Shown: positions 1 to 13,275, counted from the stretch's first letter. The stretch is 64,000 nucleotides of DNA from Actinostola sp. cb2023 (GCA_033675265.1 JAUJYZ010000448.1:240001-304000), one strand, 5' to 3'. Numbers and translations: made by a program. Notes: generated by a model from the sequence alone, not told the origin.

Positions 1-1018
1 CCAACTTCAATAAAGGCTGTTTTTCCCAATAAATCCGAAACGGCAAACTATAGGTCAACTCAGTATTTTATGAATGAAAAATGCTCTTTGATCGTTATTC
101 AGTGTTTGCAAACACAAACCAATTTGCTAGTGTTTTGTATCTGAACATTGCATGGTGCATTTAAAATATCAATCCACTGATATGAATATTTAAAAATATC
201 AAACGCAAATCTAAACGTTTTGACCTTAGGTAAGGAAAAAAAAAAATATTTGAAAAAGAGGAAGACGAATAAGAATGATAAACTGTAATTCATCAAAGTC
301 AATATACATCAAACAGGAAAGCAAACGATTTACACTTATGGCGACGACCAAAACGATATTTTTAATACAGAACAAAAACAAAGCTGTAATTATGCATTGT
401 TAAGGCTACAAAGTCCGCGTGTTTGGACAGCTTGATAAAGATTCGATTTTTACTGATGTTCACATGCACAGAGTTCACTAGGAACTGAGTTTCCAATTCG
501 ATATGCTTTCAATTAATTCTGTACCTTATTGACGTCAGTCTCTCACAGGCTCACACGGATCCATTAATCTCTCTACATTCCTTTATCTATTCATAAGTTT
601 AAAAAGGATAATGTTCCTCGATGATCATATGTAAGTAACTATAACATTATAAACGAAGAGGAGCACACAATACGTTGGTGTCAACAAAAACCTTTCATAA
701 AGAAGAATATTTAAAAGCATGTTTGAACCAGTGTTTGAGCCAATCATCGTCACGTATTATAGTATATAACACACAGTTGCTTGTTCGTAACCTGAAGGAA
801 ATCGACACCATTAGTTGAATACTGAAGACCTTTTAGTGCTGAGCTTCAGTTTCAGCTAAGAAAACAGTTAGGGGCGTTCGCGGGCAAATGCCATGAAATA
901 TTCTGAATATTCAACCCGTTGGCCAACTCATGGATTTCGCTCCCCCTTGTGAGCCTGCGATGTACTTCAGCGGCAACATAATGAACATTTACAGCCGAGT
1001 GAGTGAGTGTCATCCCTA
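1..1018. other. Non-coding stretch, nothing recognised
   Basis: AT-rich sequence with no supported gene. The only open frames are short and look random, and no tandem repeat or long inverted repeat was noticed. Confidence 0.6.
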
Positions 1019-1048
1019 TAACTCGTGGATTACATAATCCACGAGTTA
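1019..1048. repeat. Short palindrome
   Basis: Two 12-base arms (TAACTCGTGGAT and its complement) flank a 6-base centre. It stands just upstream of the Penelope relic and could mark an element end, but no partner copy was seen in the window. Confidence 0.6.
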
Positions 1049-1120
1049 AAAATGGGGATTTTGCGGCCTTGGTTTCCTTGCTAAATCATGCTTTATCGTT
1101 CCCACACTGCTTAGGGTTGG

Positions 1121-1570
1121 GTGGAAAAGAGAGAAAAATTCCCAAAGGAGAAAAATAAGCAGGGAAATAGTATACAAAGTAGACTGCTTAGAGTGCGACT
1201 CTGTATACAATGGACAAACAGAAAGATCAATGAAGACCAGAAAGGGGGAACACAGGAGAGCCATAGGAAGCAACCATGCAGCTTACATCCAAAATCGCCC
1301 AACACGCTAATGAATGTGGACATGAATTCGATTTTGACAACATGGCTATTGTGGACAGGGAGGGAAATTACCACAATAGACTTTTTCCAGAGGCCTTGGT
1401 ACTCTAATGCAGATCGAGGAACGATTGTGTCAAGATCCCTGACGTTTATAAGAGTCTTTCTCGTAATTCTGACATAGTGCGCGCGCTGATAGTTTCAAGA
1501 TATGTGCGCGCAAAAATGTCAACGTTTTTCCATACTGATGAAGATCTTTGATCAAAGACTAAAACGTCTA
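1121..1570 (+). pseudogene. Penelope-like element relic (GIY-YIG endonuclease C-terminal part)
   Basis: Around 1288-1410 one plus-strand frame reads SKIAQHANECGHEFDFDN followed by REGNYHNRLF. This matches the C-terminal region downstream of the GIY-YIG endonuclease in Penelope-like retroelements and resembles the better copy at 11.7 kb. The frame breaks soon after and reverse transcriptase is absent, so this is a decayed 3' fragment. A longer open frame of 118 codons over the same stretch (1121-1477) is in a different frame and is an accident. The Penelope-type terminal motif follows at about 1533-1568. Confidence 0.6.
1533..1568 (+). ncRNA. Hammerhead-like motif at Penelope 3' end (degenerate)
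   Basis: CTGATGAAG is followed by a self-complementary stretch (TCTTTGATCAAAGA) and then CTAAAACG, which resembles the hammerhead order CUGAUGA, stem II, GAAA. The second core is changed (TAAAA) and no stem III partner was found, so activity is doubtful. Penelope-like elements are known to carry hammerhead motifs in their terminal repeats. Confidence 0.3.
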
Positions 1571-1676
1571 TATTTTTATAGTTTTATAAGTCAGAGACAA
1601 ATCGAAAAGAATTTTAAATTTTAAAAGGCTATTCTTATTGACTTGTAATGATACCCGCCACTTTATACCGCGCCAT

Positions 1677-1886
1677 GCGAACTTCAGATACGAATACGAT
1701 ATCGAGTAATGAATACGAGTTTTGAGCGCGCGAAGTTTGACGCTAGCAGTTGTGGTCGTTGTTGCGTAGATTTCAACTTTACTGATTGTAAACAACGACA
1801 ATTGACTACGATTTTATTGAGCATGAGTACTGGGCCAATTTGAAAATCTCGTACTCGTACTCGTTGCAGTCGGATCTGAAGTTCGC
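1677..1886. repeat. Imperfect inverted repeat
   Basis: GCGAACTTCAGAT at 1677-1689 is the exact complement of 1874-1886. Inside, GAATACGAG-type and CTCGTACTC-type tracts pair loosely. It is probably an old foldback element of about 210 bp. Confidence 0.4.
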
Positions 1887-2638
1887 TGAACGTCGACAAC
1901 ATCAACGCGGAATTTGTAACGTCAGTGCGCGCGCCGTCGTCCTTCACGTCGCGACGTGTTTAATTTCTCAATCTGTACATCCCGGTGATTGCATTGCAAT
2001 TCAATTTATCAGGATCAATGCCGCGCTTCCGTTCTGACTATCAATTCCCTCCCCAGCTTTTAATTGCTCCAGTTATTGTTCAATCGGACTGAATGGAAAA
2101 TATACCCCGGCCACTGAATAACAAAGAAAACCGCCAGGCAAATGTGAACTCATGATCAGTAAAGACCCTATGATCACTTTATTTACGATAGGTTTGTTAG
2201 TTTATGTAATCATAAATAGGCAATGATATATAGAACACGATCAAGACTGTTCCTCCTTCTCTGAATGTAAAATTACTTTTTATCTTACGAAAATTACAAA
2301 TTTAAAAAAAAAGTCCTGTTCTGTCACAGAAGGTGGCAGCATTATGAGCCACAAAAATGATTCAAAAATTGTATTACGTTCTTTCTCTTTTCATTTCTCA
2401 TTTTCTCATTTAAGAATGACAGTGATACACTAGTAATACATAATAGCTACTTGTTCAGCTGTTTTGCGACAGTAATACAAGAAAGCTACGTACACATATC
2501 GCCGATATTTTTGCCCACGCTGCCGGCTAAACAATTATCTGTTTTTTTTTTAGTGAATCGCAAGCCCGACAACTCGTCTCATGAAGAGCCTCAGATTCCA
2601 ACAACACAACAACAAGTCGATAATAAAATTCAAGATTT

Positions 2639-2962
2639 AATTGCCCTATACCACTATGACGTCAAATCAAAACAATCTATTGTTTAAACGCTAAGGATCA
2701 TGGTCGCTAGAGGGGGACAAAACAGCAACAACACAAAGGATTTCTCAAATAAATGTATTTTACAGACGGTCTGAAAGCGATAAAGGTCACCAAACACAGT
2801 AAATATTGTGGGAAAAGTATCGATGAATATAATATCTGGAAACTAGGCAATTTGAAATCAAGCGAACCTCAGCAGAGCAGATTTAGTTCAAATTTCTATT
2901 GTTCTTCACGATTCTGTCCCCCTCATAAATAAGCCGTTACGTCATAGTGGTATAGGGCAATT
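2639..2962. mobile_element. MITE-like element with 24-bp terminal inverted repeats
   Basis: The arms at 2639-2662 and 2939-2962 are perfect complements (AATTGCCCTATACCACTATG and four more bases). The 324-bp unit has no coding capacity. This is the typical layout of a non-autonomous DNA transposon; the superfamily is not determined. Confidence 0.75.
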
Positions 2963-5740
2963 CACGACCGGAACTTTTGGCTAATGAGTAAATACTAATT
3001 ATTGAAAAGCATATGCTATAAAAAGCTCTGCTTTAAAAAGACCTTCATTAAGACTCGAACAATTAGTATAGGATCTTGCATATTTATTACCTAATTAATT
3101 CAAACAGCTTTCTCTGCGTAACGAGTTGATAAGCCTTATTTTGACATATCAGGTAGAAATATTGGCGGCCTTTTTCGGTTTCTCCAAACACAATATCCAT
3201 GAAATAAAATGAAAAGAGCCGTATTGTAGATTCATTAACGGATCGACTAGAACCGAGTTACTGGACTTTGAATAATAGAGCAAAAAAAAAGGTATCGGAA
3301 ATAAAATTGAAGGTATTATTGCGAAGACATTGATTTCTTAGTTTAAGAAAAATAATTATCTTTTGGGAAAAAAAATATAATTTTAATCCAGTTAGCTTTC
3401 TCACGTATAAATAATTCAAATTAAATTTATAATAACTTAAACTTAACATTTATAATATTTACAAGAAAACGAAAAAGTCAAAATTGTGCTTTTAGTATTT
3501 TTCAACAGCGAAAAGATCAAACAGAGCCATTTATTTATTTACTTTTTATTTTTTTCGTCCATTTCAAAATGTAGCCAAATAAGTTATTTTAACACTGTAA
3601 GACTATAAGAACTATGAAGTTTGAAGCGCCCTTGATAAAACACACACATATAAAATATTAATGCAGTGGCTGTGAAGCCCGTTCACTGATCATTTGGTAA
3701 ACAGTCGAGACACAAGCCTTTTCCATTCGTTGGACATCCGTCAGGAAACAGCCAAGCTAGACACAAGCGATTGCACAAGCGGAATCCCAGATCTCTTCGT
3801 TTATATCGATGTCAAGATAAGCAGAGAGATATTGTTAATTATAGTCATGTTTCTCTAGCAAAAGCTAACTGATGAGATGTAGAGCAAAGTTAAAAGTTCT
3901 TCTCTGTCTAACGTGATTTGATCTGAAGGTTTTGTTTGGTCGCTTAAATAGAACCAAAGCAGATAAAAGCCTAGCTGAATAGTGATTGCACAGAAAAGAG
4001 AGTTTCACACACACTCCTGGTAAGTCTGAATCAGTGTAGTTTCCAATTTTATAAAATGGCAACTGTTCCTATAACTTAATCAAAATCCCAAAGGAACATT
4101 TCGAAATTAAAAATGTGCTTCTTGTTTGAATATTTTATGAATAATTAACATCTGCAATATTATTTCTAATTGTTTTCGATTCCGAATGAAACCTTTTTTA
4201 AAGGAATAATCAAATAAGTACTTGGCCATAAACGTGAGAATCAAAGTTTGACCGCCGCAACAAGTCAGTAGTTGTTTATGTTGTTTACGTTGCTTTGACA
4301 GTAAAAGTACAATCGATTTTCATCAAAAAGAGACTTACCAATCCTCGGATGCCAAGGTGGGGGTTGTAGGAAGGATTCCTCAGTTTAAAGCTATGTCGAT
4401 CAATACGAGGCATGGTTAGTACCAGAGATGGCCAAACTTATTGTTGTTGTTCTCAAGCCAGCGTACTCCCCAGCACTCACAATACAGTTGTGGCGATTAG
4501 CGAACGCTTGTCACACCTGACTACCTTGTAAGTAAGATAGTCACAGGTGACCTATCAAGTCGTCTATCTGAATAATTTCCACTTCAAACGATTGGGCTAT
4601 TCAAGCATGAGCAATGACCACTTTAGCTATTGTTACCTTGTGAATTTGGAATATTCTCCGAAGCCTTTGCCTTTATTTGGACCAATAAAATAACACAATC
4701 TCCTCACCAGGGGTTAAGTACATATCTCTATAATATGTCTCATTGACTGACAGACTCTCATTTATATTCAAATGTAGACGAGTTTAGTGCGGGCTGGATA
4801 AACTGGAGGAAAAATGACTAATCGTTAATTGTAAATATCTTGTTTAGTATTGGCACACAAATGGTACGTAATTAATTTCCTTTTCTCATATTTTTTGGGT
4901 TTTTTGAGTCGTTTATATTGATAATAAACTTCATTTTCTCTATGTCGAACATATCCGCTACATTCAGAAGTTTTGCGTTAAAACGGCTTATAAGACCACT
5001 GAACTGCAGTGAAAGACAAAAAGGAAAAACGCGGGAGTCGACGAAAAATTTTCTGTCATTTCAGAGTTTGTTCGATCCATCTTTGTACTGCTCATGTGCG
5101 AGGTTTACAGCTGGCGCCATTCAATGATTCATTTCCGTCTTGTGCGATGGACATATGTTTGCTCGCATGAATTTGATTGGCTGGTCTTTCTAAGGAGCTT
5201 ACGAGAGAGCAATTTCTAGATCATTTGATAGTGGCAGTAAGAGAAGATTTGTCGTAATGTCGGCTGATAAAGTAGACACGGAAAACATATCTAATGACAT
5301 CTACAGAAGTGAGACACGACTATGTTTTGAAGCTTCTCAGTTTTATCTTCACATCTTTTATCTTCCGTTTTTCTTCGTTTCTAGAGCAGAGTCTGGCTTG
5401 AAAACAAATTACTGAAAGATCATCAAAATAAAACGTGGCTAAACATACTAAACGTCTAGAATGTTCGTTGGCGCAACGACTTTGACGTTCAGTCTACGTC
5501 ATTTGTATGTTACCGGTCACGTCCCCGGCAATATTCTACTAAATGACATTACAACATTTCGATTTCAATGAAACATTTTTAAAACCCGTTTTATAAAATC
5601 ATTGTGTATATAAGGAACCATAAATAAATAAACAAAAATGTCCTTTTCATTGATTTGTAAATCACAAGTGAAAGATCTCAAATTCATCGATTAAACAATA
5701 ATATTTGATTCACAAAATGCATTTTTATTGAAATAAAAAT
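2963..5740. other. Non-coding stretch, nothing recognised
   Basis: About 2.8 kb of AT-rich sequence with no supported exon, RNA gene or repeat family. Short open frames here have no recognisable similarity. Confidence 0.5.
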
Positions 5741-5747
5741 CAAGTTT

Positions 5748-5775
5748 ATTATTATTATTATTACTACTATTATTG

Positions 5776-5828
<53 letters not shown>
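5748..5828. repeat. ATT microsatellite
   Basis: A nearly uninterrupted run of the trinucleotide ATT with two small interruptions near 5765-5780. Confidence 0.95.
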
Positions 5829-5829
<1 letters not shown>

Positions 5830-6204
5830 CGTTTGCCCAATCATAGTTCGATAATTCAGTTGATGGACAGACGTCAATCAAACTAACATACTTATATGTA
5901 AATATCATGGTATTCACTTGATTATTAATAAACACTTTATGATGCGCTTTTCATTAAATTAAATATAGCGAGTTTTTTTTATTTAATCGATTGAAACTGC
6001 TAATCTTCTAAAATTAAAAGCACTGAAGGGGTTGCCATAGCGATGGTGGCCAATTCGTGATACATCCAACTTTATTTGAAATTTGATAAAAAATATTACA
6101 TAATCAGTATCAGGACAAAAACATTAAAATATATAATTATAAACTGTAAACTTCCTTTCCACGAAGCAAACTGAAAACTATCAGTCAGTAACAAATACGA
6201 ATAT
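5829..6204. other. Non-coding spacer
   Basis: AT-rich spacer between the ATT microsatellite and the start of the satellite array. Nothing recognised. Confidence 0.6.
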
Positions 6205-9200
6205 AATCATCATCATCATCATCATCATCACTCATCACTCATCTCACTAGTGGGGACACGACTCTCACACTCACTTCTTACTACATTCTATATTCTATAC
6301 ACCTAACAATCATCTCACTAGTGGGGACATATGACTCTCACACTCACTTCTTACTACATTCTATATTCTATACACCCTCACTCATCTCACTAGTACTCTC
6401 ACACTCACTTCTTCTACATTCTATATTCACCCAACACTCATCTCACTAGTGGGGACACGACTCTCGCACTCACTTCTTACTACATTCTATATTCTATACA
6501 CCCAACACTCATCTCACTAGTGGGGACACGACTCTCACACTCACTTCTTACTACATTCTACTATTCTGTACACCCAACACTCATCTCACTAGTGAGGGGG
6601 ACACGACTCTCACACTCACTTCTTACTACATTCTAATATTCTATACACCCAACACTCATCTCACTAGTGGGGACACGACTCTCACACTCACTTCTTACTA
6701 CATTCTATATTCTATACACCCAACACTCATCTCACTAGTGGGGACACGACTCTCGCACTCACTTCTTACTACATTCTATTCTATATTCTATACACCCAAC
6801 ACTCATCTCACTAGTGGGGACACGACTCTCACATTCACTTCTTACTACATTCTATATTCTATACACCCAACACTCATCTCACTAGTGGGGACACGACTCT
6901 CACACTCACTTCTTACTACATTCTAATATTCTATACACCCAACACTCATCTCACTAGTGGGGACACGACTCTCGCACTCACTTCTTACTACATTCTACTA
7001 TTCTGTACACCCAACACTCATCTCACTAGTGGGGACACGACTCTACTCACTTCTTACTACATTCTATATTCTATACGCCCAACACTCATCTCACTAGTGG
7101 GGACACGACTCTCGCACTCACTTCTTACTACATTCTACTATTCTGTACACCCAACACTCATCTCACTAGTGGGGACACGACTCTCGCACTCACTTCTTAC
7201 TACATTCTATATTCTATACACCCAACACTCATCTCACTAGTGAGGACACGACTCTCGCACTCACTTCTTACTACATTCTACTATTCTGTACACCTAACAC
7301 TCATCTCACTAGTGGGGACACGACTCTCATACTCACTTCTTACTACATTCTATATTCTATGCACCCAACACTCATCTCACTAGTGGGGACACGACTCTCA
7401 CACTCACTTCTTACTACATTCTATATTCTATACACCCAACACTCATCTCACTAGTGGGGACACGACTCTCGCACTCACTTCTTACTACATTCTACTATTC
7501 TGTACACCCAACACTCATCTCACTAGTGGGGACACGACTCTCACACTCACTTCTTACTACATTCTATATTCTATACACCCAACACTCATCTCACTAGTGG
7601 GGACACGACTCTCATACACTCACTTCTTACTACATTCTACTACATTCTATACGCCCAACACTCATCTCACTAGTGGGGACACGACTCTCTCACACTCACT
7701 TCTTACTACATTCTATATTCTATACACCCAACACTCATCTCACTAGTGGGGACACGACTCTCGCACTCACTTCTTACTACATTCTACTATTCTGTACACC
7801 TAACACTCATCTCACTAGTGGGGACACGACTCTCATACTCACTTCTTACTACATTCTATATTCTATACACCCAACACTCATCTCACTAGTGAGGACACGA
7901 CTCTCGCACTCACTTCTTTACTACTATTTCTACTATTCTGTACACCTAACACTCATCTCACTAGTGGGGACACGACTCTCACACTCACTTCTTACTACAT
8001 TCTACTATATTCTATACACCCAACACTCATCTCACTAGTGGGGACACGACTCTCATACTCACTTCTTACTACATTCTACTATTCTATGCACCCAACACTC
8101 ATCTCACTAGTGGGGACACGACTCTCACACTCACTTCTTACTACATTCTAATATTCTATACACCCAACACTCATCTCACTAGTGGGGACACGACTCTCAT
8201 ACTCACTTCTTACTACATTCTATATTCTATACGCCCAACACTCATCTCACTAGTGGGGACACGACTCTCGCATTCACTTCTTACTACATTCTACTATTCT
8301 GTACACCCAACACTCATCTCACTAGTGGGGACACGACTCTCACACTCACTTCTTACTACATTCTATATTCTATACGCCCAACACTCATCTCACTAGTGGG
8401 GACACGACTCTCGCACTCACTTCTTACTACATTCTACTATTCTGTACACCTAACACTCATCTCACTAGTGGGGACACGACTCTCATACTCACTTCTTACT
8501 ACATTCTATATTCTATGCACCCAACACTCATCTCACTAGTGGGGACACGACTCTCGCACTCACTTCTTACTACACATTCTACTATTCTGTACACCCAACA
8601 CTCATCTCATCTCACTAGTGGGGACACGACTCTCGCACTCACTTCTTACTACATTCTATATTCTATACACCCAACACTCATCTCACTAGTGAGGACACGA
8701 CTCTCACACTCACTTCTTACTACATTCTACTATTCTGTACACCTAACACTCATCTCACTAGTGGGGACACGACTCTTACACTCACTTCTTACTACATTCT
8801 AATATTCTATACACCCAACACTCATCTCACTAGTGGGGACACGACTCTCATACTCACTTCTTACTACATTCTATATTCTATACGCCCAACACTCATCTCA
8901 CTAGTGGGGACACGACTCTCGCATTCACTTCTTACTACATTCTACTATTCTGTACACCCAACACTCATCTCACTAGTGGGGACACGACTCTCACACTCAC
9001 TTCTTACTACATTCTAATATTCTCACGCTATACACCCAACACTCATCTCACTAGTGGGGACACGACTCTCATACTCACTTCTTACTACATTCTATATTCT
9101 ATACGCCCAACACTCATCTCACTAGTGGGGACACGACTCTCGCACTCACTTCTTACTACATTCTACTATTCTGTACACCCAACACTCATCTCACTAGTGG

Positions 9201-11440
9201 GGACACGACTCTCACACTCACTTCTTACTACATTCTATATTCTATACGCCCAACACTCATCTCACTAGTGGGGACACGACTTTCGCACTCACTTCTTACT
9301 ACATTCTACTATTCTGTACACCCAACACTCATCTCTCACTAGTGGGGACACGACTCTCGCACTCACTTCTTACTACATTCTATATTCTATACACCCAACA
9401 CTCATCTCACTAGTGAGGACACGACTCGCGCACTCACTTCTTACTACATTCTACTATTCTGTACACCTAACACTCATCTCACTAGTGGGGACACGACTCT
9501 CACACTCACTTCTTACTACATTCTATATTCTATACACCCAACACTCATCTCACTAGTGAGGACACGACTCTCGCACTCACTTCTTACTACATTCTACTAC
9601 TTCTGTACTCACTTCTTACTACACTACTATTCACCTCTCATCTCACTAGTGGGGACACGACTCTCATACTCACTTCTTACTACATTCTATATTCTATGCA
9701 CCCAACACTCATCTCACTAGTGGGGACACGACTCTCACACTCACTTCTTACTACATTCTATATTCTATACGCCCAACACTCATCTCACTAGTGGGGACAC
9801 GACTCTCGCACTCACTTCTTACTACATTCTACTATTCTGTACACCCAACACTCATCTCACTAGTGGGGACACGACTCTCGCACTCACTTCTTACTACATT
9901 CTATATTCTATACACCCAACACTCATCTCACTAGTGAGGACACGACTCTCACACTCACTTCTTACTACATTCTACTATTCTGTACACCTAACACTCATCT
10001 CACTAGTGGAGACACGACTCTTACACTCACTTCTTACTACATTCTAATATTCTATACACCCCCAACACTCATCTCACTAGTGGGGACACGACTCTCATAC
10101 TCACTTCTTACTACATTCTATATTCTATACGCCCAACACTCATCTCACTAGTGGGGACACGACTCTCGCATTCACTTCTTACTACATTCTACTATTCTGT
10201 ACACCCAACACTCATCTCACTAGTGGGGACACGACTCTCACACTCACTTCTTACTACATTCTAATATTCTATACACCCAACACTCATCTCACTAGTGGGG
10301 ACACGACTCTCATACTCACTTCTTACTACATTCTATATTCTATACGCCCAACACTCATCTCACTAGTGGGGACACGACTCTCGCACTCACTTCTTACTAC
10401 ATTCTACTATTCTGTACACCCAACACTCATCTCACTAGTGGGGACACGACTCTCACACTCACTTCTTACTACATTCTATATTCTATACGCCCAACACTCA
10501 TCTCACTAGTGGGGACACGACTCTCGCACTCACTTCTTACTACATTCTATATTCTGTACACCCAACACTCATCTCACTAGTGGGGACACGACTCTCGCAC
10601 TCACTTCTTACTACATTCTATATTCTATACACCCAACACTCATCTCACTAGTGAGGACACGACTCTCGCACTCACTTCTTACTACATTCTACTATTCTGT
10701 ACACCTAACACTCATCTCACTAGTGGGGACACGACTCTCATACTCACTTCTTACTACATTCTATATTCTATGCACCCAACACTCATCTCACTAGTGGGGA
10801 CACGACTCTCACATCACTTCTTACTACATTCTATATTCTATACGCCCAACACTCATCTCACTAGTGGGGACACGACTCTACTCACTTCTTACTACATTCT
10901 ATATTCTATACGCCCAACACTCATCTCACTAGTGGGGACACGACTCTCGCACTCACTTCTTACTACATTCTACTATTCTGTACACCTAACACTCATCTCA
11001 CTAGTGGGGACACGACTCTCACACTCACTTCTTACTACATTCTATATTCTATACGCCCAACACTCATCTCACTAGTGGGGACACGACTCTCGCACTCACT
11101 TCTTACTACATTCTACTATTCTGTACACCCAACACTCATCTCACTAGTGGGGACACGACTCTCGCACTCACTTCTTACTACATTCTATATTCTATACGCC
11201 CAACACTCATCTCACTAGTGGGGACACGACTCTCGCACTCACTTCTTACTACATTCTACTATTCTGTACACCTAACACTCATCTCACTAGTGGGGACACG
11301 ACTCTCATACTCACTTCTTACTACATTCTATATTCTATACGCCCATCACTTATCTCACTAGTGGGGACACGACTCTCGCACTCACTTCTTACTACATTAT
11401 ATATTATATAAAGGCCAACACTCATCTCACTGATTTTTAA
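6205..11440. repeat. Satellite array, about 71-bp unit, roughly 73 copies
   Basis: An ATC run leads into a 5.2-kb tandem array. Each unit carries CATCTCACTAGTGGGGACAC, then CGACTCTC, CACTCACTTCTTACTACATT, and a variable end (CTATATTCTATAC or CTACTATTCTGTAC). Measured spacing is about 71 bp, with a few 56-bp and irregular units (near 6446 and 9600). Variants (CTCAC, CTCGC or CTCAT after CGACT; ATACG or GTACA at the unit end) alternate and repeat in longer blocks, for example 8187-8290, 8847-8950 and 10100-10200, so a higher-order structure exists. Open frames inside are artefacts of the repeat. The array is interrupted on the right by a Penelope-derived foldback. Confidence 0.97.
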
Positions 11441-11517
11441 AAATGTTGAACTTGCAGTCAGGATTCATGTTTTAAATTAAAGATATACTTTTGTCTCTGA
11501 CTTTAGCTTTTTTATTC

Positions 11518-11555
11518 AGACGTTTCGACTGTAAATCAACAGTCTTCATCAGTTG
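11518..11555 (-). ncRNA. Hammerhead-like motif, left arm of Penelope foldback
   Basis: On the minus strand CTGATGA is followed by a 6-bp stem (GACTGT and ACAGTC) around TGATTT and then GAAACGTC. The order and bases fit the two hammerhead core boxes, with one extra A before stem II. A stem III partner was not identified. It is the reverse copy of the motif at 11971-12005. Confidence 0.35.
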
Positions 11556-11675
11556 GATAGTAAGAAACTGCGCGCGGATATATTTCAAAAAATACTACGA
11601 GAGCGCGTGCTCGTGCCAGTGTTCAGTTCTATCGCGTGGTAAACATCTGGAATGCTAATGTAGTCATTTCCAGCG

Positions 11676-11939
11676 TTGCGATCGTGCGCCGAGTACCACG
11701 CTTCCAAGAATAGCAATTCAAAGATCGCACAACATGCTAACAACACAGGCCACACTTTTGACTTTCACAACACTGAAATCGTGGCGAGTGAAAGTAATTA
11801 TCACAGGAGGCTTTTCTTGGAAGCGTGGTACTCGGCGCACGATCGCAACGCTGGAAATGACTACATTAGCATTCCAGATGTTTACCGCGCGATAGAACTG
11901 AACACTGGCACGAGCACGCGCTCTCGTAGTATTTTTTGA
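11676..11939 (+). pseudogene. Penelope-like endonuclease C-terminal fragment
   Basis: The 87-codon frame contains SKIAQHANNTGHTFDFHN and then NYHRRLFLEAWYS, ending with an IP..Y-type tail. This is the conserved segment after the GIY-YIG core in Penelope-like elements (family knowledge). The catalytic GIY-YIG residues and the whole reverse transcriptase are missing, so the product is not functional. The 3' half lies in the right arm of the inverted repeat; its 5' part lies in the left arm and centre. Confidence 0.7.
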
Positions 11940-11970
11940 AATATATCCGCGCGCAGTTTCTTACTATCCA

Positions 11971-12005
11971 ACCGATGAAGACTGTTGATTTACAGTCGAA
12001 ACGTC
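11971..12005 (+). ncRNA. Hammerhead-like motif, right arm of Penelope foldback
   Basis: CCGATGAAGACTGT, loop TGATTT, ACAGTCGAAACGTC. Compared with the left-arm copy one core base is changed (CTGATGA to CCGATGA), which would weaken a hammerhead core. Stem II is intact. Confidence 0.3.
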
Positions 12006-12094
12006 TGAATAAAAAAGCTAAAGTCAGAGACAAAAGTATATCTTTAATTTAAAAAACTCATCTCACTCATCTCATCTATATACCACTTGTTATA

Positions 12095-12265
12095 GGCAAT
12101 TTAATTTATGCAGTAAAATAAATGTTTTTATGCGGGCTGTTGCGATATTCAATTCCAGTTCCGCCTTGGGGACTTCCGGCATAACCGGAAAGAGAACAAA
12201 GCTACCAGGCGTCCCTCTACTCATCATCTTGCTCGTTCACAAATTGAACGATACACACGATTTTA
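12095..12265. repeat. Dispersed 171-bp repeat, copy 1
   Basis: Begins GGCAATTTAATTTATGCAGT and ends ACACACGATTTTA. It is nearly identical to 18701-18871 in the same orientation. The two copies bracket a 6.4-kb AT-rich, hairpin-rich region, but they lack TG..CA ends and do not look like LTRs. Confidence 0.9.
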
Positions 12266-13180
12266 AGAGTGGACCGTGATTATCTTCAAAAATCACAGCC
12301 ATCTTCTATCCAAGACTACCAAAAGTTAAGTATATATCGGAACAACTATATTTGACATCGAATGTGGGGCTATTTTGGGAAGATAGACCCCCTAAGTCAT
12401 TGAAAGCGACGTTGGAAGCGCCATATCAGGAGAGACCATGTGCCCTAAAAGCTTGGGTCACTCATTTGGGGTCTTTCTGCACGTACAAACCTATTGTTCT
12501 GTGATAGCTTCTTCGTTCCATTGAATAAATTGGAGTCTTTTGTTGTTTCTATTGAATTACGTACAACGGGACCGGTACCGAACCTTTAGCAGTTACACAA
12601 CCGAAGTTCCTCACAACGTATCTCAATATTATTATTATTATTATTCACACTTTATACGAATATATGCCCTTAGTAAGCATAGTAATTCATGTTTAAAGTG
12701 TATCAAGTTAGTGTATACATGCTTCCCCGCAGGCGGACTTGGGTTGCACCTATATAATATCATGTATTGGTATGCTATTATGTCGGGTGTCATGAACATC
12801 TAGGGGGTTATTTATACCCTCACAATTATTATGTCATGTGTGCTTCGAACATTGTGCAGTGGGTTATTTATACCCCTCACACTTATTTATAATAGTTATA
12901 CATTATTTGGGGCGATTTATCACCCTCTTATGTGTATAACACGGTGTAGCATGATCCTCGCGGCCAGGCATTATACATACGTGTCATGTGCCATTCATGT
13001 GTTACGCACCGTTGTGTGCCGTGGAGCATACGATTTCAGTTTGTATCCAATATCTTTAATATGTTATTTGATGGTGCCATACCCTATATTGTTCAGCCGC
13101 GGAGTACATGCATGTATATTAAATATGGGCCAGTACCATGACTTTGTTATTACCATTAGCATTAGTAATAATAATATTAT
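12266..13180. other. AT-rich non-coding region with small hairpins
   Basis: No gene supported. Between 12800 and 12945 three short hairpins share one pattern: GGGTTATTTATACCC twice (about 12808 and 12861) and GGGCGATTTATCACCC (about 12911). A 122-codon open frame at 12831-13199 shows no recognisable domain and is probably random. Confidence 0.5.
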
Positions 13181-13185
13181 TATTA

Positions 13186-13275
13186 TTGATTGCCTTTGAG
13201 GTTTTGCCCATGAGGACTGCTTCCCTTCGAGATTACGCTCTCAGGAAATACCTTCGAGGCTTCTCGGTCGAGGTG
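13186..13275. repeat. GC-rich hairpin block (relative of the 16-kb array)
   Basis: A series of arms of the type CCTTTGAGG, CCTTCGAGATTACGCTCTC and CCTTCGAGGC is preceded by an ATT-rich run and ends AGGTGCGTTCATCTACTCAA. The block aligns with 15652-15775 over about 120 bp, including the flanks, and its arms match the unit of the 16075-16470 array. Confidence 0.7.

Larger units (their letters stand above)
11472..12052. mobile_element. Penelope-like element 3' end in inverted (foldback) arrangement
   Basis: Two arms of about 237 bp (11472-11708 and 11816-12052) are near-perfect complements around a 107-bp centre. The right arm and centre encode a Penelope endonuclease C-terminal piece followed by the element's terminal motif; the left arm repeats the same end in reverse. 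Satellite motif (CTCATCTCACT) lies on both sides, so the unit inserted into, or at the edge of, the 71-bp satellite. Penelope-like elements often carry inverted copies next to one another (pLTRs), which this resembles, but no reverse transcriptase is present. Confidence 0.75.

Noticed and set aside
7673..11075. Open frames with HPTLISLVGTRLSHSLL repeats
   Set aside because: Translation of the 71-bp satellite; frames break at every length variant.
6205..11440. CRISPR-like array
   Set aside because: Units are contiguous with no unique spacers, and the DNA is eukaryotic; it is a satellite. The same holds for 43575-48490 and 59107-59614.
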